Below, piece after piece: positions 51,454-60,624 of a DNA stretch of 64,000 nucleotides. This DNA comes from Nosema muscidifuracis (taxonomy: Eukaryota > Microsporidia > Nosematidae), in contig JAIOKI010000019.1 in the NCBI GenBank assembly GCA_028335825.1, positions 62,001-126,000 of the forward strand, written 5' to 3'. The notes below the pieces were generated by a model, which was not told where the DNA came from, ran no database searches, and worked only from the letters and a program-made list of their open reading frames with translations. The position numbers and the translations under genes are program-made. Position 1 is the stretch's first letter; the number at the start of each line of letters is the position of its first letter.

Positions 51454-51486
<33 letters not shown>
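51454..51486 (-). repeat. 33-base T run (poly-A on the minus strand)
   Basis: An uninterrupted T run between the LINE 3' end and the stop codon of the minus-strand MSH4-like gene. In the gene's orientation it is a poly-A tract that begins 10 bases after the TAG stop, directly after an AAGTAAATAAA-like sequence. Confidence 0.9.
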
Positions 51487-51492
<6 letters not shown>

Positions 51493-51496
51493 TTTA

Positions 51497-53650
51497 CTAA
51501 TCTAGTGTATCATAATGCATATTCCTAACAATTTCTTTGATTTCGGATTTTTCTTTTGCTTTCTTAATTTTTAAAGCTAAATTTACATATCTATTATCAA
51601 ACTTGATATTAGTATTAATAAATAGTTTTTTATAATTCTCCATTTCACTAACTATGTTCACATTTAGATATTTTAAGCATAAATTTTTTATCTCGGTTGA
51701 TTTAGATACACCATTTGAAACTTTAAATCCTTCATTTTTAAGAACATTAACACATTGATGATATTTTATATAGTTTATAATCTCTTTGTAATGTGTTATC
51801 ATTAAAGTAAATGCTTTACTATCAATTAATATTTTAGAGAATGTTAGGTATGTAGGTATAATTTTATCATACTCAATCCCTTTTCCAATCTCATCTATTA
51901 ATACTAAAGAATCTTGATTTAATTTGATATTTTCAAAAAAATTAAAAATATCTATAGGATGGTTATGATTGTTGGATTTTAAGTATATTGATCTAAATAT
52001 TTTCATTGTTGCATTCTTAGCTGTTATAGGGTATCCTATTTGATTTAATAAACATTGATAAAATAATTGTTTCATGTAAACTGATTTACCGCTCATATTA
52101 GGACCTGTTAATATATTAAATCTTAGATAACTGCAAAAGAAAAAGTCGTTATATACAATTTTTTCTTGTTTGATTAATGGATGGTATGACGATATTATAC
52201 ATATATGATCATCTAATTTTGGCACACAACAATCATGTTTAATCGAAAACTTATAACTACTTAAGCAAACATCAATTTCTGATATCTCTTCTATCACATC
52301 AAGTAGAATGTTATTGTTCTGCTTTATTGAAGTTAGTAGATTGCCACAAAGTTTACCACCTATTTCAATGATTTGATTAAAAGATTCACGAATTTTGTAA
52401 TTATAATTTTGAAGTTCACTAGTTGTGGCAAGAAAATAATCTTTCTTGGTAGTCAATATTATTAATTTATCTGTTTGATTATTTTCGATTTGTGTTTTAA
52501 TTTGTTCAGAAATACTTTTTTTATCTGAATGTAAATCTTTTCTGCTGACAGATGATAGACTCTTTTCTAAATTATGATATTTTATACTGGTTTCTTCAAT
52601 CCAAGTTTCATCATTAGAAATTATAGATTTTGATTGTATTTTCTCATTATATAAATAAGATTTGTTATATATGGATGTTTCAGATGGATTGAGTATCATA
52701 TTCATATTTGATATTTTCAAAGCTGATTCATTGTTGTTATACTTAACGATTGTATACTCAAATTTCAAATCAAGATTAGATAAATATCTTTCTAGATCAT
52801 TTTTTGTTTCTTTATAAATCTTAATCGCCAAATCTAAATATTCATCAATATTTGATTTAAAAATATCAATCATATCTCTAATATCAAGTTCTTCTAAATT
52901 AATTATAGAAAGAAAAAGGTTTTTTATAGCACATAAATCATATTTAAACATTTCAGATGTATTTTTAAGTACTAAATATGCGTTAATAAACTTTCCTATT
53001 TTGATTATATCATAAATATTTTTTGTCAATCCTTTAAATTCAAATTCATCGTCTACAATAGATAAAATTATTTTCTCAATATCAGGTATTGACCTAAATA
53101 TTTTATCTATTTTAAGTGCTATAACGTTATTTTCTCTAAAATCAATTAATAATTCATGTCTTCTTTTAATATCTTCTATATTTATAAATGGTTGTTTTAG
53201 ATCTAATTTTAACTTTCTTTGTCCATATTTTGTTGAAGTACAATTTACAATATCAAATAAATTGTCATTCGTATCATCAAAAACATAACATCTATCATTT
53301 AAATATTCTTGTTCAATTACTAAATCCGGTGATTCTAAATATGTTATAAGTGCTAAAACAGAGCAATTAATGAAATAATCTAGACCATCATTGTAAGTTC
53401 CATTGTAATCAGATCTATTTATAAGCTCAATTTCGATATTAGATATTCTTTCTATAATAAAGACATGTTCCTTTTGAACAAGAATTTTTTTTAAATCATA
53501 CTTTTTTACCAAACCCATTAGATTTGATAGTACGGATGTATCTAAGAAAGAAATGTATCTTACCTTATGTTCTGTCTCCAGTTTTATAGATAGACATATC
53601 TTTATTGGAAATCCTCTAGTACATGATACACAACCCAAGTTTTTATGCAT
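51497..53650 (-). CDS. MSH4: MutS homologue, MSH4-like
   Basis: 717 residues, intact. The C-terminal ATPase carries Walker A GPNMSGKS at 516-523, Walker B LVLIDEIGKG at 582-591 and ITHYKE near 618-623. The core and clamp domains fit MSH4: CTSTKYGQRKLKLDLKQP at 137-154 matches the family's TKTPGGSRRLRSNILEP-type block, and EYLDLAIKIYKETKNDLERYL at 270-290 matches its EFLDIARRTY helix. The N-terminal mismatch-binding domain of MSH2/3/6 is absent, as expected of MSH4 and MSH5. MSH4 pairs with MSH5 in the nucleus to stabilise meiotic recombination intermediates. The protein is shorter than animal MSH4 (over 900 residues) and divergent, with Gly-Ile in place of the usual Gly-Thr after Walker B. 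MSH5 or another MutS paralogue cannot be excluded. No CCC motif precedes the start, unlike its neighbours, and a poly-A tract follows the stop. Confidence 0.75.
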   Translation of the reverse strand: MHKNLGCVSCTRGFPIKICLSIKLETEHKVRYISFLDTSVLSNLMGLVKKYDLKKILVQKEHVFIIERISNIEIELINRSDYNGTYNDGLDYFINCSVLALITYLESPDLVIEQEYLNDRCYVFDDTNDNLFDIVNCTSTKYGQRKLKLDLKQPFINIEDIKRRHELLIDFRENNVIALKIDKIFRSIPDIEKIILSIVDDEFEFKGLTKNIYDIIKIGKFINAYLVLKNTSEMFKYDLCAIKNLFLSIINLEELDIRDMIDIFKSNIDEYLDLAIKIYKETKNDLERYLSNLDLKFEYTIVKYNNNESALKISNMNMILNPSETSIYNKSYLYNEKIQSKSIISNDETWIEETSIKYHNLEKSLSSVSRKDLHSDKKSISEQIKTQIENNQTDKLIILTTKKDYFLATTSELQNYNYKIRESFNQIIEIGGKLCGNLLTSIKQNNNILLDVIEEISEIDVCLSSYKFSIKHDCCVPKLDDHICIISSYHPLIKQEKIVYNDFFFCSYLRFNILTGPNMSGKSVYMKQLFYQCLLNQIGYPITAKNATMKIFRSIYLKSNNHNHPIDIFNFFENIKLNQDSLVLIDEIGKGIEYDKIIPTYLTFSKILIDSKAFTLMITHYKEIINYIKYHQCVNVLKNEGFKVSNGVSKSTEIKNLCLKYLNVNIVSEMENYKKLFINTNIKFDNRYVNLALKIKKAKEKSEIKEIVRNMHYDTLD

Positions 53651-54200
53651 AATTTTTTATTTTATTTTTTTAAATGCATTTTTGCATAAATATAGAAATA
53701 GTTTGTTTGTTTCTTATAATTTTTAATAATCATATTATATTATTTAAAGTATGAAAAATTCTTAGTTAGATCAAATATAAATAACATATTAATTTAAACT
53801 GTAAATAAAATATAAAATATTAATGTCATCGTTTTTAATTTTAGATATTTAATTCAATAATCGTTAAAAATATCGATAATATGTAAAAGACTAATTTTCT
53901 TGAAAAAAATTATTTTTTTTTGTGATGTTAGAAAAGCATCTACGACAATCCTAATTTTAAATATAAAAATTTTAAAAATAATAAATATTAATTTATAATT
54001 CAGTTGATACTATTCTCTAAAATATCAAACTATTAGAAATATTTATTGATGTACCATTAATAATTTCATCTTTTAACGTATTTATAATACAAAATATTCA
54101 TTTACTAATTTTTAAAGTCCATATTTTACTTCAAAATTTTTATTTATTTTTGAGATAGCTTTTTAAAAATTCAGAAATATCAAATTTTTTATCCCCAAAA
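53651..54200. other. Divergent intergenic region, MSH4-like / UTP4-like
   Basis: About 550 very AT-rich bases between two diverging starts. Only the T-rich CCCC motif next to the UTP4-like start is recognisable. Confidence 0.6.
54187..54200 (+). promoter_or_regulatory. T-rich CCCC start motif of the UTP4-like gene
   Basis: TTTTATCCCC at 54,187-54,196, four bases before the ATG. The same kind of signal precedes several genes here, and CCC- or GGG-like motifs just before the start codon are known from microsporidian genes. Confidence 0.7.
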
Positions 54201-55991
54201 ATGATAATCCGTCTTTTCAAACAAATAGAATACAAACCACATTCAATAACGTCTATATCATCAACTGATACGAGTATTTATATATTTAGATCTAACAAGA
54301 TGCTAGAAGTATTAGATAAACTGACTTTACAAAAAGTAATGTGTTTAAGTTTAAAATATTCAATAATAAAATCGGTAAATTATTTGAAATATCTCATATG
54401 CATATCAGATATTGATGAAGTTATTTGGATAAATTTGATTGATATGAGCATTAAGGTAAACAAAATTGGATACAAACTTACTGATATTGTTGTTATAGAT
54501 TCAAAAATATATTTAACCACTTATAACGGTTTTTTAATAGAAATATGTAATGATGATCTTATTATAAGATTTAAAACTAATTCTTTACTTTCTTGTTTGG
54601 TTTATTATGATAATTATTTTGTTATTGGAGGTACTAATAAAATTTACATAGTCGATTCAGATTTTATATTAAAAAATGAAATAGATATCAATGAAGGATT
54701 AATAACTAGAATTTGTCATATTTCAGATGATAGATTTGGGCTAGTAACGGATCAAGGGTATTTTATATACATAAATATTAAGCTTGTGAATATTATACAG
54801 ACCACACAAATTAGATCATCTAGTCTCAATACTTTACTTATTAAAGATGAATACATGTACACATCAGGTGAAGACAGTAGACTTATATGCTATAAGTTGA
54901 TCAAAGATTTTTATATAAATTTATATCAGGTAGATCTTCATTATGGTATTAGTAAATGTATTTTATATGACAATTGTAGAATATTTGTGGGAAATACTGA
55001 TGGTATTCTCAGTTGTTTAGTACCAGATAAGGATAAATTTTTATATATAAAGATTTATGATAGAAATGTTGAAGTTTCTGTCAGTAATTCTAAATTATTA
55101 ATTAATAACAGATCATCTTTAGATTTATTTTATTTAGATGAAGGTATTAAATCTGATAAGAAGATGTATTCTTCAATACAAAAGAGCTTTGTATCAGAAT
55201 CTTGTACATTTAAATTGAAAAATGAATTTACTAAAGATATGTCTGTTAAGAATTTACCATATAGAAATTTATTAAAGATATCTAATAATGATTATATTAC
55301 AACTAGTAATATAATCAAAAATATAATATTTTACAGTGATATACGTCATACTAGAATTATTGAGATAAGTAATTATAAGAATAAATCAAATCAGGAAAGT
55401 AAGTTACAGATACATACTCATGCACTAAATGAATATTTTAAAGATTTTCAATCTACATACATATCACATAACAATAATAATTTTATTATACAAGATTCTA
55501 AAAATACAGTATATTTAATTAATAAGATATATAATGATAAGATAAAACAAGTAACCTGTGAGAATAGAATTAATATAATGGATAATAAGTTAATTAATAT
55601 AAATACTGGTAAATTACTTATTGGAACAAATCATTTAGTAATAAAGGATGATGAAGTTCTTATATGCTGTATAAATAATGGAATATATTTAACACAAGTT
55701 AAAAATTTTAATTTACCGTTTATATATAGAATTTATTCTGATAATAAACTCAAAAATGAATTTAGTATATATGACATCATCATTAAAATATTTATGTACC
55801 AAAATGAGATATGGTATAGTACACAGACCTATTTAGTTAATGCGGAAAGAAATATCAAATTTGATTTAGGAGCTGTAATTTATGATGTGTTTGTTATAGA
55901 TGGAAATATTGTTGCTATTAAGGATGATTGGAATTATATTAAGAATTATATAGAGAAAGGAATTTTTAAGAAGAAATATTTTATTAAATAA
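54201..55991 (+). CDS. UTP4: UTP4-like beta-propeller protein of the SSU processome
   Basis: 596 residues without catalytic motifs, built of repeated short beta-strands with aromatic/Asp spacing, as in diverged WD40 propellers. Supporting features: the start (MIIRLFKQIEYKPHSITSIS) resembles the UTP4 N-terminus that enters the first blade; a blade at about 205-230 (SLNTLLIKDEYMYTSGEDSR) has the SGxD pattern; and the last 30 residues (NIVAIKDDWNYIKNYI, ending FKKKYF) match the diagnostic UTP4/Cirhin end, which reads roughly (M/L)VVVERPW-x2-(V/I)-x7-F-x-(R/K)K-x-(Y/F)G. UTP4 belongs to the t-UTP/UtpA subcomplex that binds the 5' ETS of pre-rRNA in the nucleolus. The start is supported by TTTTATCCCC four bases upstream. 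The alternative is another propeller protein of the UtpA/UtpB group. The family call rests mainly on the two ends. Confidence 0.62.
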   Translation: MIIRLFKQIEYKPHSITSISSTDTSIYIFRSNKMLEVLDKLTLQKVMCLSLKYSIIKSVNYLKYLICISDIDEVIWINLIDMSIKVNKIGYKLTDIVVIDSKIYLTTYNGFLIEICNDDLIIRFKTNSLLSCLVYYDNYFVIGGTNKIYIVDSDFILKNEIDINEGLITRICHISDDRFGLVTDQGYFIYINIKLVNIIQTTQIRSSSLNTLLIKDEYMYTSGEDSRLICYKLIKDFYINLYQVDLHYGISKCILYDNCRIFVGNTDGILSCLVPDKDKFLYIKIYDRNVEVSVSNSKLLINNRSSLDLFYLDEGIKSDKKMYSSIQKSFVSESCTFKLKNEFTKDMSVKNLPYRNLLKISNNDYITTSNIIKNIIFYSDIRHTRIIEISNYKNKSNQESKLQIHTHALNEYFKDFQSTYISHNNNNFIIQDSKNTVYLINKIYNDKIKQVTCENRINIMDNKLININTGKLLIGTNHLVIKDDEVLICCINNGIYLTQVKNFNLPFIYRIYSDNKLKNEFSIYDIIIKIFMYQNEIWYSTQTYLVNAERNIKFDLGAVIYDVFVIDGNIVAIKDDWNYIKNYIEKGIFKKKYFIK

Positions 55992-56320
55992 ATATTAATT
56001 TAATTTATGATTGATATTTTTTTAACAAATAAATTTTAAGTTAATTATTCTATGTCTTTCTATTATTAACCCGTCTACGTCGCAGAGGATGGGTAAGATT
56101 TGTTAGTCTAAACTAAGTTCATATCTTTGTCTTTTTTCATGGTTGCTGAGGAGATAAGGAGACACAACTATTATTTTACATAAGACTATTAGTTGTCCTC
56201 ATTAATCTTTGCTTTATTTAGCAAATAATTTAAATTATAAATTTGGATTTCTTTTTATGGTATCAAATTTCTATGGTTTAATAATAAAAAAAATCAGGAT
56301 TTTTGCTAATAACATTTGCA
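55992..56320. other. Intergenic, no feature recognised
   Basis: About 330 bases. A GC-richer patch around 56,070-56,100 does not fold into a tRNA that I can see. Confidence 0.5.
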
Positions 56321-56329
56321 CTGAGGATT

Positions 56330-57340
56330 ATTTATCTTGTTTTCAATGTCGTTATAATAGGTAAAAATTGAAGTTTTGTGTTCAATGAGTCAATTTCAAT
56401 GTTTTTAAGTCTTCTTATAACTTGCATTCTAGTTCCATCAGCTAATCTAATGCATCGGTATATCCTATTTTTATAATATCCCGATGAACATAATATTTTT
56501 ACATTATTGATACATCTACTTTCGAATCAACAAGAGGTGATGTTTTTACGATAAGTTTCTCTGAAGAAAATATTTATATCTTATTTAGAGACATTAAAGA
56601 ATACATGTAATCAACTTTATTGCCGTTTCTTTTTCTTCAGAATCATCTGTGCCATTAATTTTGATATAGATTAATAATAAGTATTTATATTGAAAAAAAT
56701 TGTGAGATATGCCAATCATAGTCATGCAGATCACAAAATTTATCTTGCTTAGTCTGTGTAAATTTATGTTGTTTTTTTCATAAAATCTTCTGTCGAAACT
56801 CGATTCAGTTTTTTATCTGAGCAAGGAATCCATGCTAATTCTTCTGCTCTCTGTATAAAATCTTACCATTCATCTTTATTTTCAGCTGTCTCAAACATTA
56901 GCTCTTTAATATCGTCTTGTCACTCGCTAATTAATACTTGGATTTGTGCATTGTCACAAGATTCTTAACTTGTAGTGTTATTTCTGCTTTAGTAAGTCAG
57001 AAAAGTTTTTCTCGTGGAGAGACGTTGATGTTAAGAACTAAGACAGTCAAATTTCATCTCATTGATTTCATGAATAGATCTTTTATAGGCCTTTAGATTC
57101 TTGATATGAGAAATTCCAAATTCTACTTTTTATTAGTTCTAAAGCCGATGATAGAACCTGCTCTCTTAGCTTTAGAATGATTATTTTAGTGAATCTTGAT
57201 CATTCTTTCACTACCTTAGCAATTAATTGTATATCTCTTAACCATATCGTTATGTCCTCTTCATAATTTCAATGAAAATTGAAAGCCCCCGTTTGTAGTT
57301 GAAGCCATGACGAAAATATTTGGATTAAAAAATCATAAAT
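56330..57340 (-). mobile_element. Ty3/gypsy-like relic, gag and protease region (minus strand)
   Basis: A fossil with many breaks. On the minus strand, gag-like helical sequence (IWLRDIQLIAKVVKE near 57.24 kb and WKDFIQRAEELAWIP near 56.86 kb) is followed by an aspartic-protease-like patch (IRLADGTRMQVIRRLKNIEI) near 56.46-56.40 kb. No RT part and no LTRs are present, so only the front of an old element remains between the UTP4-like and CHK1 genes. Confidence 0.45.
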
Positions 57341-57763
57341 TTTACCTTTTAAGCTTAATATTTGAATGTCTTTTCAGATACTCTGTATAAAGCCAAATAA
57401 TGTTAGAATACGACAATTATTATAAATTAATTTATTTCGGGGGTAATTTTTTATATAAATTAAATAAAAGTATGTTATAGTATAAATTTTAAGTTTATTA
57501 ATTTATGGTGAGTGGTTCTTATATGAATTAAATTTAAGAAAATATTTTACAAAATGAATTTTAAGTTAATTATTTCAAAAAATCATGTTGTAGTTTTTTT
57601 TGATATATTAAACATATGTGAAATATCTCGTTTTTTTTCATAATGTTCTTTTAAAGAACGCATTATTCTCTCTTTTATTATTTTAAAATCATAAATTAAA
57701 AAACTACTTTAACTGTCAAAAATCAATATATTTAAACAATTAATAATCTTTTTTTTACCCCTC
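57341..57763. other. Upstream region of CHK1
   Basis: Highly AT-rich. It holds only the T-rich CCCC motif directly before the CHK1 start. Confidence 0.6.
57750..57763 (+). promoter_or_regulatory. T-rich CCCC start motif of CHK1
   Basis: TTTTTTTACCCC ending at 57,761, two bases before the ATG at 57,764. Confidence 0.7.
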
Positions 57764-58963
57764 ATGGATAATTATCAAATCCAAGAGACTCTAGCAAGTG
57801 GTAGTACATCTAAAGTGAAGAGAACAGTTTCTATTGATAACAAAGAATATGCAATAAAAATCATGCCAAAATCTCTTAAAGATCTCAAATCGTTTAGTAA
57901 GGAGATAAGTATACATAAATCTCTAAGTCACAAAAATATAATAAAATATATTGACTCGTACAAGGATAACGAAAATTTTTATCTTGTAATGGAGCTTGCT
58001 AAATATGAGTTGTTTACATTTATAGAGTGTGATGTAGGTATTAATCCTGTAGTGGTACATTACCTAATTAAACAACTTTTATCAGGAATTAAGTATTTAC
58101 ATAGTATGGGGATTTGTCATAGAGATATTAAGCCTGAGAATATATTGATAGATAGTGAAGGTAGGCTTCTTATCACTGATTTTGGATATAGTACATTTTT
58201 CAAGTATAAGAAAAAATATAGAAGGTTACGTACCTTAGTAGGAAGTAGAGAATACATGTCTCCAGAGGTGTGTATGGAAAATTATGATGGAGAGTTATGT
58301 GATATATGGTCTATTGGCATAACTTTAATAGTATTACTTACAGGTTCTTTACCTTGGGAATGTCCTATTATAGATGATCAGAGATTTAAGACTTACATGT
58401 CAATGAAGTATCATTATTATCCACCATTTACTAAGATTAGAGATAAAATTCTTGATCTTATAAGGAGTATTTTAGTAGGTGAAAAAAGAAGAATTAATTT
58501 AGAAGGAATACTAAATCATCCATGGATTAATGAAGAATGTACAGTAAATATAGATAATTTATTTAGATTGATGCCTATAAAAGAAAATTGTAAGTTAGTA
58601 TTTACTCAGCCAGATAATAATTATAAACCTGGTATAAAGAATACTTTACTTTTAAGTCAACCTATAAATAACGATAACCAGATTTGTGAGCAATATAGAT
58701 TCTATAAGAAAGGAGATTTATTTAGTGTTAAGAAGGAAGTCTGTGATATACTTAAGTGGATGGTAGTACCTCATAATCTTATAGATGACGTAATATCTTT
58801 TAGCACTACTGATTCTAAAAGAAGTATTTTGAGAGGTGAAGTCGTATTTACAGATGTAGATGAATATTGCTATGTAACATTTAGGAAGACTAAAGGAGAT
58901 TTTAACGAATTTAAAACATTTTTGTCAAGCTTTGGAGATAATTTTAGTGGTGAAGAAAGATGA
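57764..58963 (+). CDS. CHK1: Checkpoint kinase CHK1 (Ser/Thr kinase with KA1-like regulatory domain)
   Basis: 399 residues. The kinase domain spans about 4-254, with lysine K32 (YAIKIMP), helix-C glutamate E47, catalytic loop CHRDIKPEN (D121, K123, N126), DFG at 139-141, substrate-pocket SPE at 166-168, and DIWSIGITLIVLLTGSLPW from 180, which matches the CHK1 DVWSCGIVLxAMLxGELPW block. The segment DDQRFKTYMSMKYHYYPPFTKI fits the CHK1-specific insert before helix G. The C-terminal part, about 310-392 (YRFYKKGDLF...FSTTDSKR...VTFRKTKGDFNEFKTFL), matches the KA1-like autoinhibitory domain of CHK1 (TRFFTK...STTDRR...VDFRLSKGDGLEFK), which settles the identity. The glycine loop is divergent (ASGSTSKV, only one of three glycines kept). 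CHK1 relays ATR/Mec1 signals in the nucleus to stop the cell cycle when replication is disturbed. The linker with SQ sites that ATR phosphorylates is very short, with a single SQ at 298-299 (LLSQP). The start is supported by the CCCC motif. Confidence 0.92.
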   Translation: MDNYQIQETLASGSTSKVKRTVSIDNKEYAIKIMPKSLKDLKSFSKEISIHKSLSHKNIIKYIDSYKDNENFYLVMELAKYELFTFIECDVGINPVVVHYLIKQLLSGIKYLHSMGICHRDIKPENILIDSEGRLLITDFGYSTFFKYKKKYRRLRTLVGSREYMSPEVCMENYDGELCDIWSIGITLIVLLTGSLPWECPIIDDQRFKTYMSMKYHYYPPFTKIRDKILDLIRSILVGEKRRINLEGILNHPWINEECTVNIDNLFRLMPIKENCKLVFTQPDNNYKPGIKNTLLLSQPINNDNQICEQYRFYKKGDLFSVKKEVCDILKWMVVPHNLIDDVISFSTTDSKRSILRGEVVFTDVDEYCYVTFRKTKGDFNEFKTFLSSFGDNFSGEER

Positions 58964-59870
58964 AATGTATTTAATTAAAAAATAAGATTTTTATTTAAAT
59001 TTAGGTATTTATTTTTTTACCTGTTAAGTACAAATAAAAATGTATTAGTCTGAAAAAAACAAACATGCTTATTAAATTATCTTTGTTTTATTCATCACAT
59101 GAGTCATCTTTTAATTATTTGAAAACGTGTATAGTATTTGATTATATGACAATTAATTTAATTTCTCTTCGAATCTAATTTGATATTAAAATTATAGCCA
59201 GTTCGTAATTATTTAGTGTATACGAGGTATTCATAATATAATTTTTCTATTTCATCTATTTTGAAAAGTTTGATTTGCTAGCCAAAAACTTCTCTTTTAT
59301 AAATGTCTTGCAAATAATAATCTTTTTTATTTTAACCTACAGCCAAATATAAAAATGAAAAGCGAAATATATGACGGAACAAGCTAAAATTTTACGAATC
59401 CATGATTTTATTCACTAATCACCTTTTAAAACAAAAATTGTATAAACAACGTGAAATTAAAGAAATGCATCTTTAAGACTATCAAGACAAACTGTAGAAA
59501 CTTTATGCTCTAATATTAATTTAAAAACACATGCAGAAATGTTTTAATATTGAAAATACATAATTAAAATGTATTTTTTATTAATTATTTTATTATATTA
59601 TATTTTTAATTAAAATAAAAATACGACATTAAATTACTTAATTTTAATTAATAGTTTGGAAATTATTTAGAGAATTTCGATAGAAAGCACTAATTATTAA
59701 TTTTATTGTTAAATTAATATTGCGTGTTAAATGATTTTCCAAGTCAGTATATTATTAATATAAAATCAATATGGTATATTTAAAAAACTTTTAAACTTAC
59801 TTTTTTCTTATTTAAACCTAGAACTTATTTTAATGAAGCTATCAAGAAAAACATAAATGATTTTTAATTT
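58964..59870. other. Intergenic, AT-rich
   Basis: About 900 bases without an open frame of note, a clear repeat or an RNA gene. Confidence 0.6.
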
Positions 59871-59871
59871 A

Positions 59872-59886
59872 TTTTTTACCCTAGCT
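59872..59886 (+). promoter_or_regulatory. T-rich CCC start motif of the secreted repeat protein
   Basis: TTTTTTACCC ending at 59,881, five bases before the ATG at 59,887. It argues for this start over the upstream in-frame ATG at 59,857, since that ATG lies before the motif. Confidence 0.65.
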
Positions 59887-60624
59887 ATGCCAGTTCTTAG
59901 TCACTCAATATTTGTGTTTATAATAGGATTTATAATGTCTACTGTGGATTCCTATGATATTGAAGTATTATCATATAGTAATAAACGTATATTAAATTAT
60001 AATAGAAAATATTCATTGGATAGTAACAATATATTAGATTATGGTAATAATAAACGTATAACAGATAATTACAATATATTGGATTATGATAGAAAGTATT
60101 CATTAGATAATAATATATTAGATTATAATAATAAACGTATAACAGATAATTATAATATATTAGATAATAATAATAAAAGTATAACAGATAATTACAATAT
60201 ATTAAATTATGGTTATTACAATAAATTGGATTATGATAGGGAATATTCATTAGATTATAATAATAAAAGTATAACAGATGATTATAATATATTAGATAAT
60301 AATAATAAAAGTATAATAGATAATTATAATATATTGGATTATGATAGAGAACATTCATTAGATAATAATATATTAGATTGCAATAATAAAAGAAAGAAAA
60401 AATATTTAGATTCAGAAAAAAGTTTAAAAGGAATTTTGAAAACTAATAAGAATCAGAATTATTCTAATATTAGATCAAAGCATATAACGTGGAACAATTA
60501 TGTTTTAAAATACGAATATGATAAAGAAGTAAAAAAAAGAAAGATTAATGATCAAAATCGAGGAATTTTAAATAGAGTATCTTTATTTTGGACTCATTTC
60601 AAGAGTATGTTTAATAAACTCTAA
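59887..60624 (+). CDS. Predicted secreted Asn/Tyr/Asp repeat protein with PP1 docking motifs
   Basis: 245 residues from the ATG that follows the CCC motif (255 if the in-frame ATG at 59,857 were used). Residues 1-20 (MPVLSHSIFVFIIGFIMSTV) look like a signal peptide. Residues about 30-165 are degenerate repeats built from NILDYDRKYSLDNN, NKRITDNYN and NNNKSITDNYN units. The last 75 residues are basic and non-repetitive. They contain GILK (DNA 60,430-60,441) and, 12 residues later, KHITW (60,478-60,492), followed by NNYVLKYEYDKE. GILK fits the protein phosphatase 1 SILK motif ([GS]IL[RK]) and KHITW the RVxF motif ([RK]x[VI]x[FW]), in the order and setting seen in real PP1 regulators. I recognise no family for the whole protein. 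If both the signal peptide and the docking motifs are real, it could be exported and bind host PP1, but a parasite-internal role is equally possible. The only cysteine lies at about 165. Confidence 0.7.
   Translation: MPVLSHSIFVFIIGFIMSTVDSYDIEVLSYSNKRILNYNRKYSLDSNNILDYGNNKRITDNYNILDYDRKYSLDNNILDYNNKRITDNYNILDNNNKSITDNYNILNYGYYNKLDYDREYSLDYNNKSITDDYNILDNNNKSIIDNYNILDYDREHSLDNNILDCNNKRKKKYLDSEKSLKGILKTNKNQNYSNIRSKHITWNNYVLKYEYDKEVKKRKINDQNRGILNRVSLFWTHFKSMFNKL

Noticed and set aside
56060-56110. GC-richer patch suspected to be a tRNA gene
   Set aside because: No cloverleaf arms and no TTCRA-type T loop could be drawn. No tRNA or 5S gene was found elsewhere in the window.
59939-60358. 139-codon minus-strand frame rich in Tyr and Asn
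   Set aside because: Antisense shadow of the repeat region of the plus-strand secreted protein. It has no start motif and no homology pattern.
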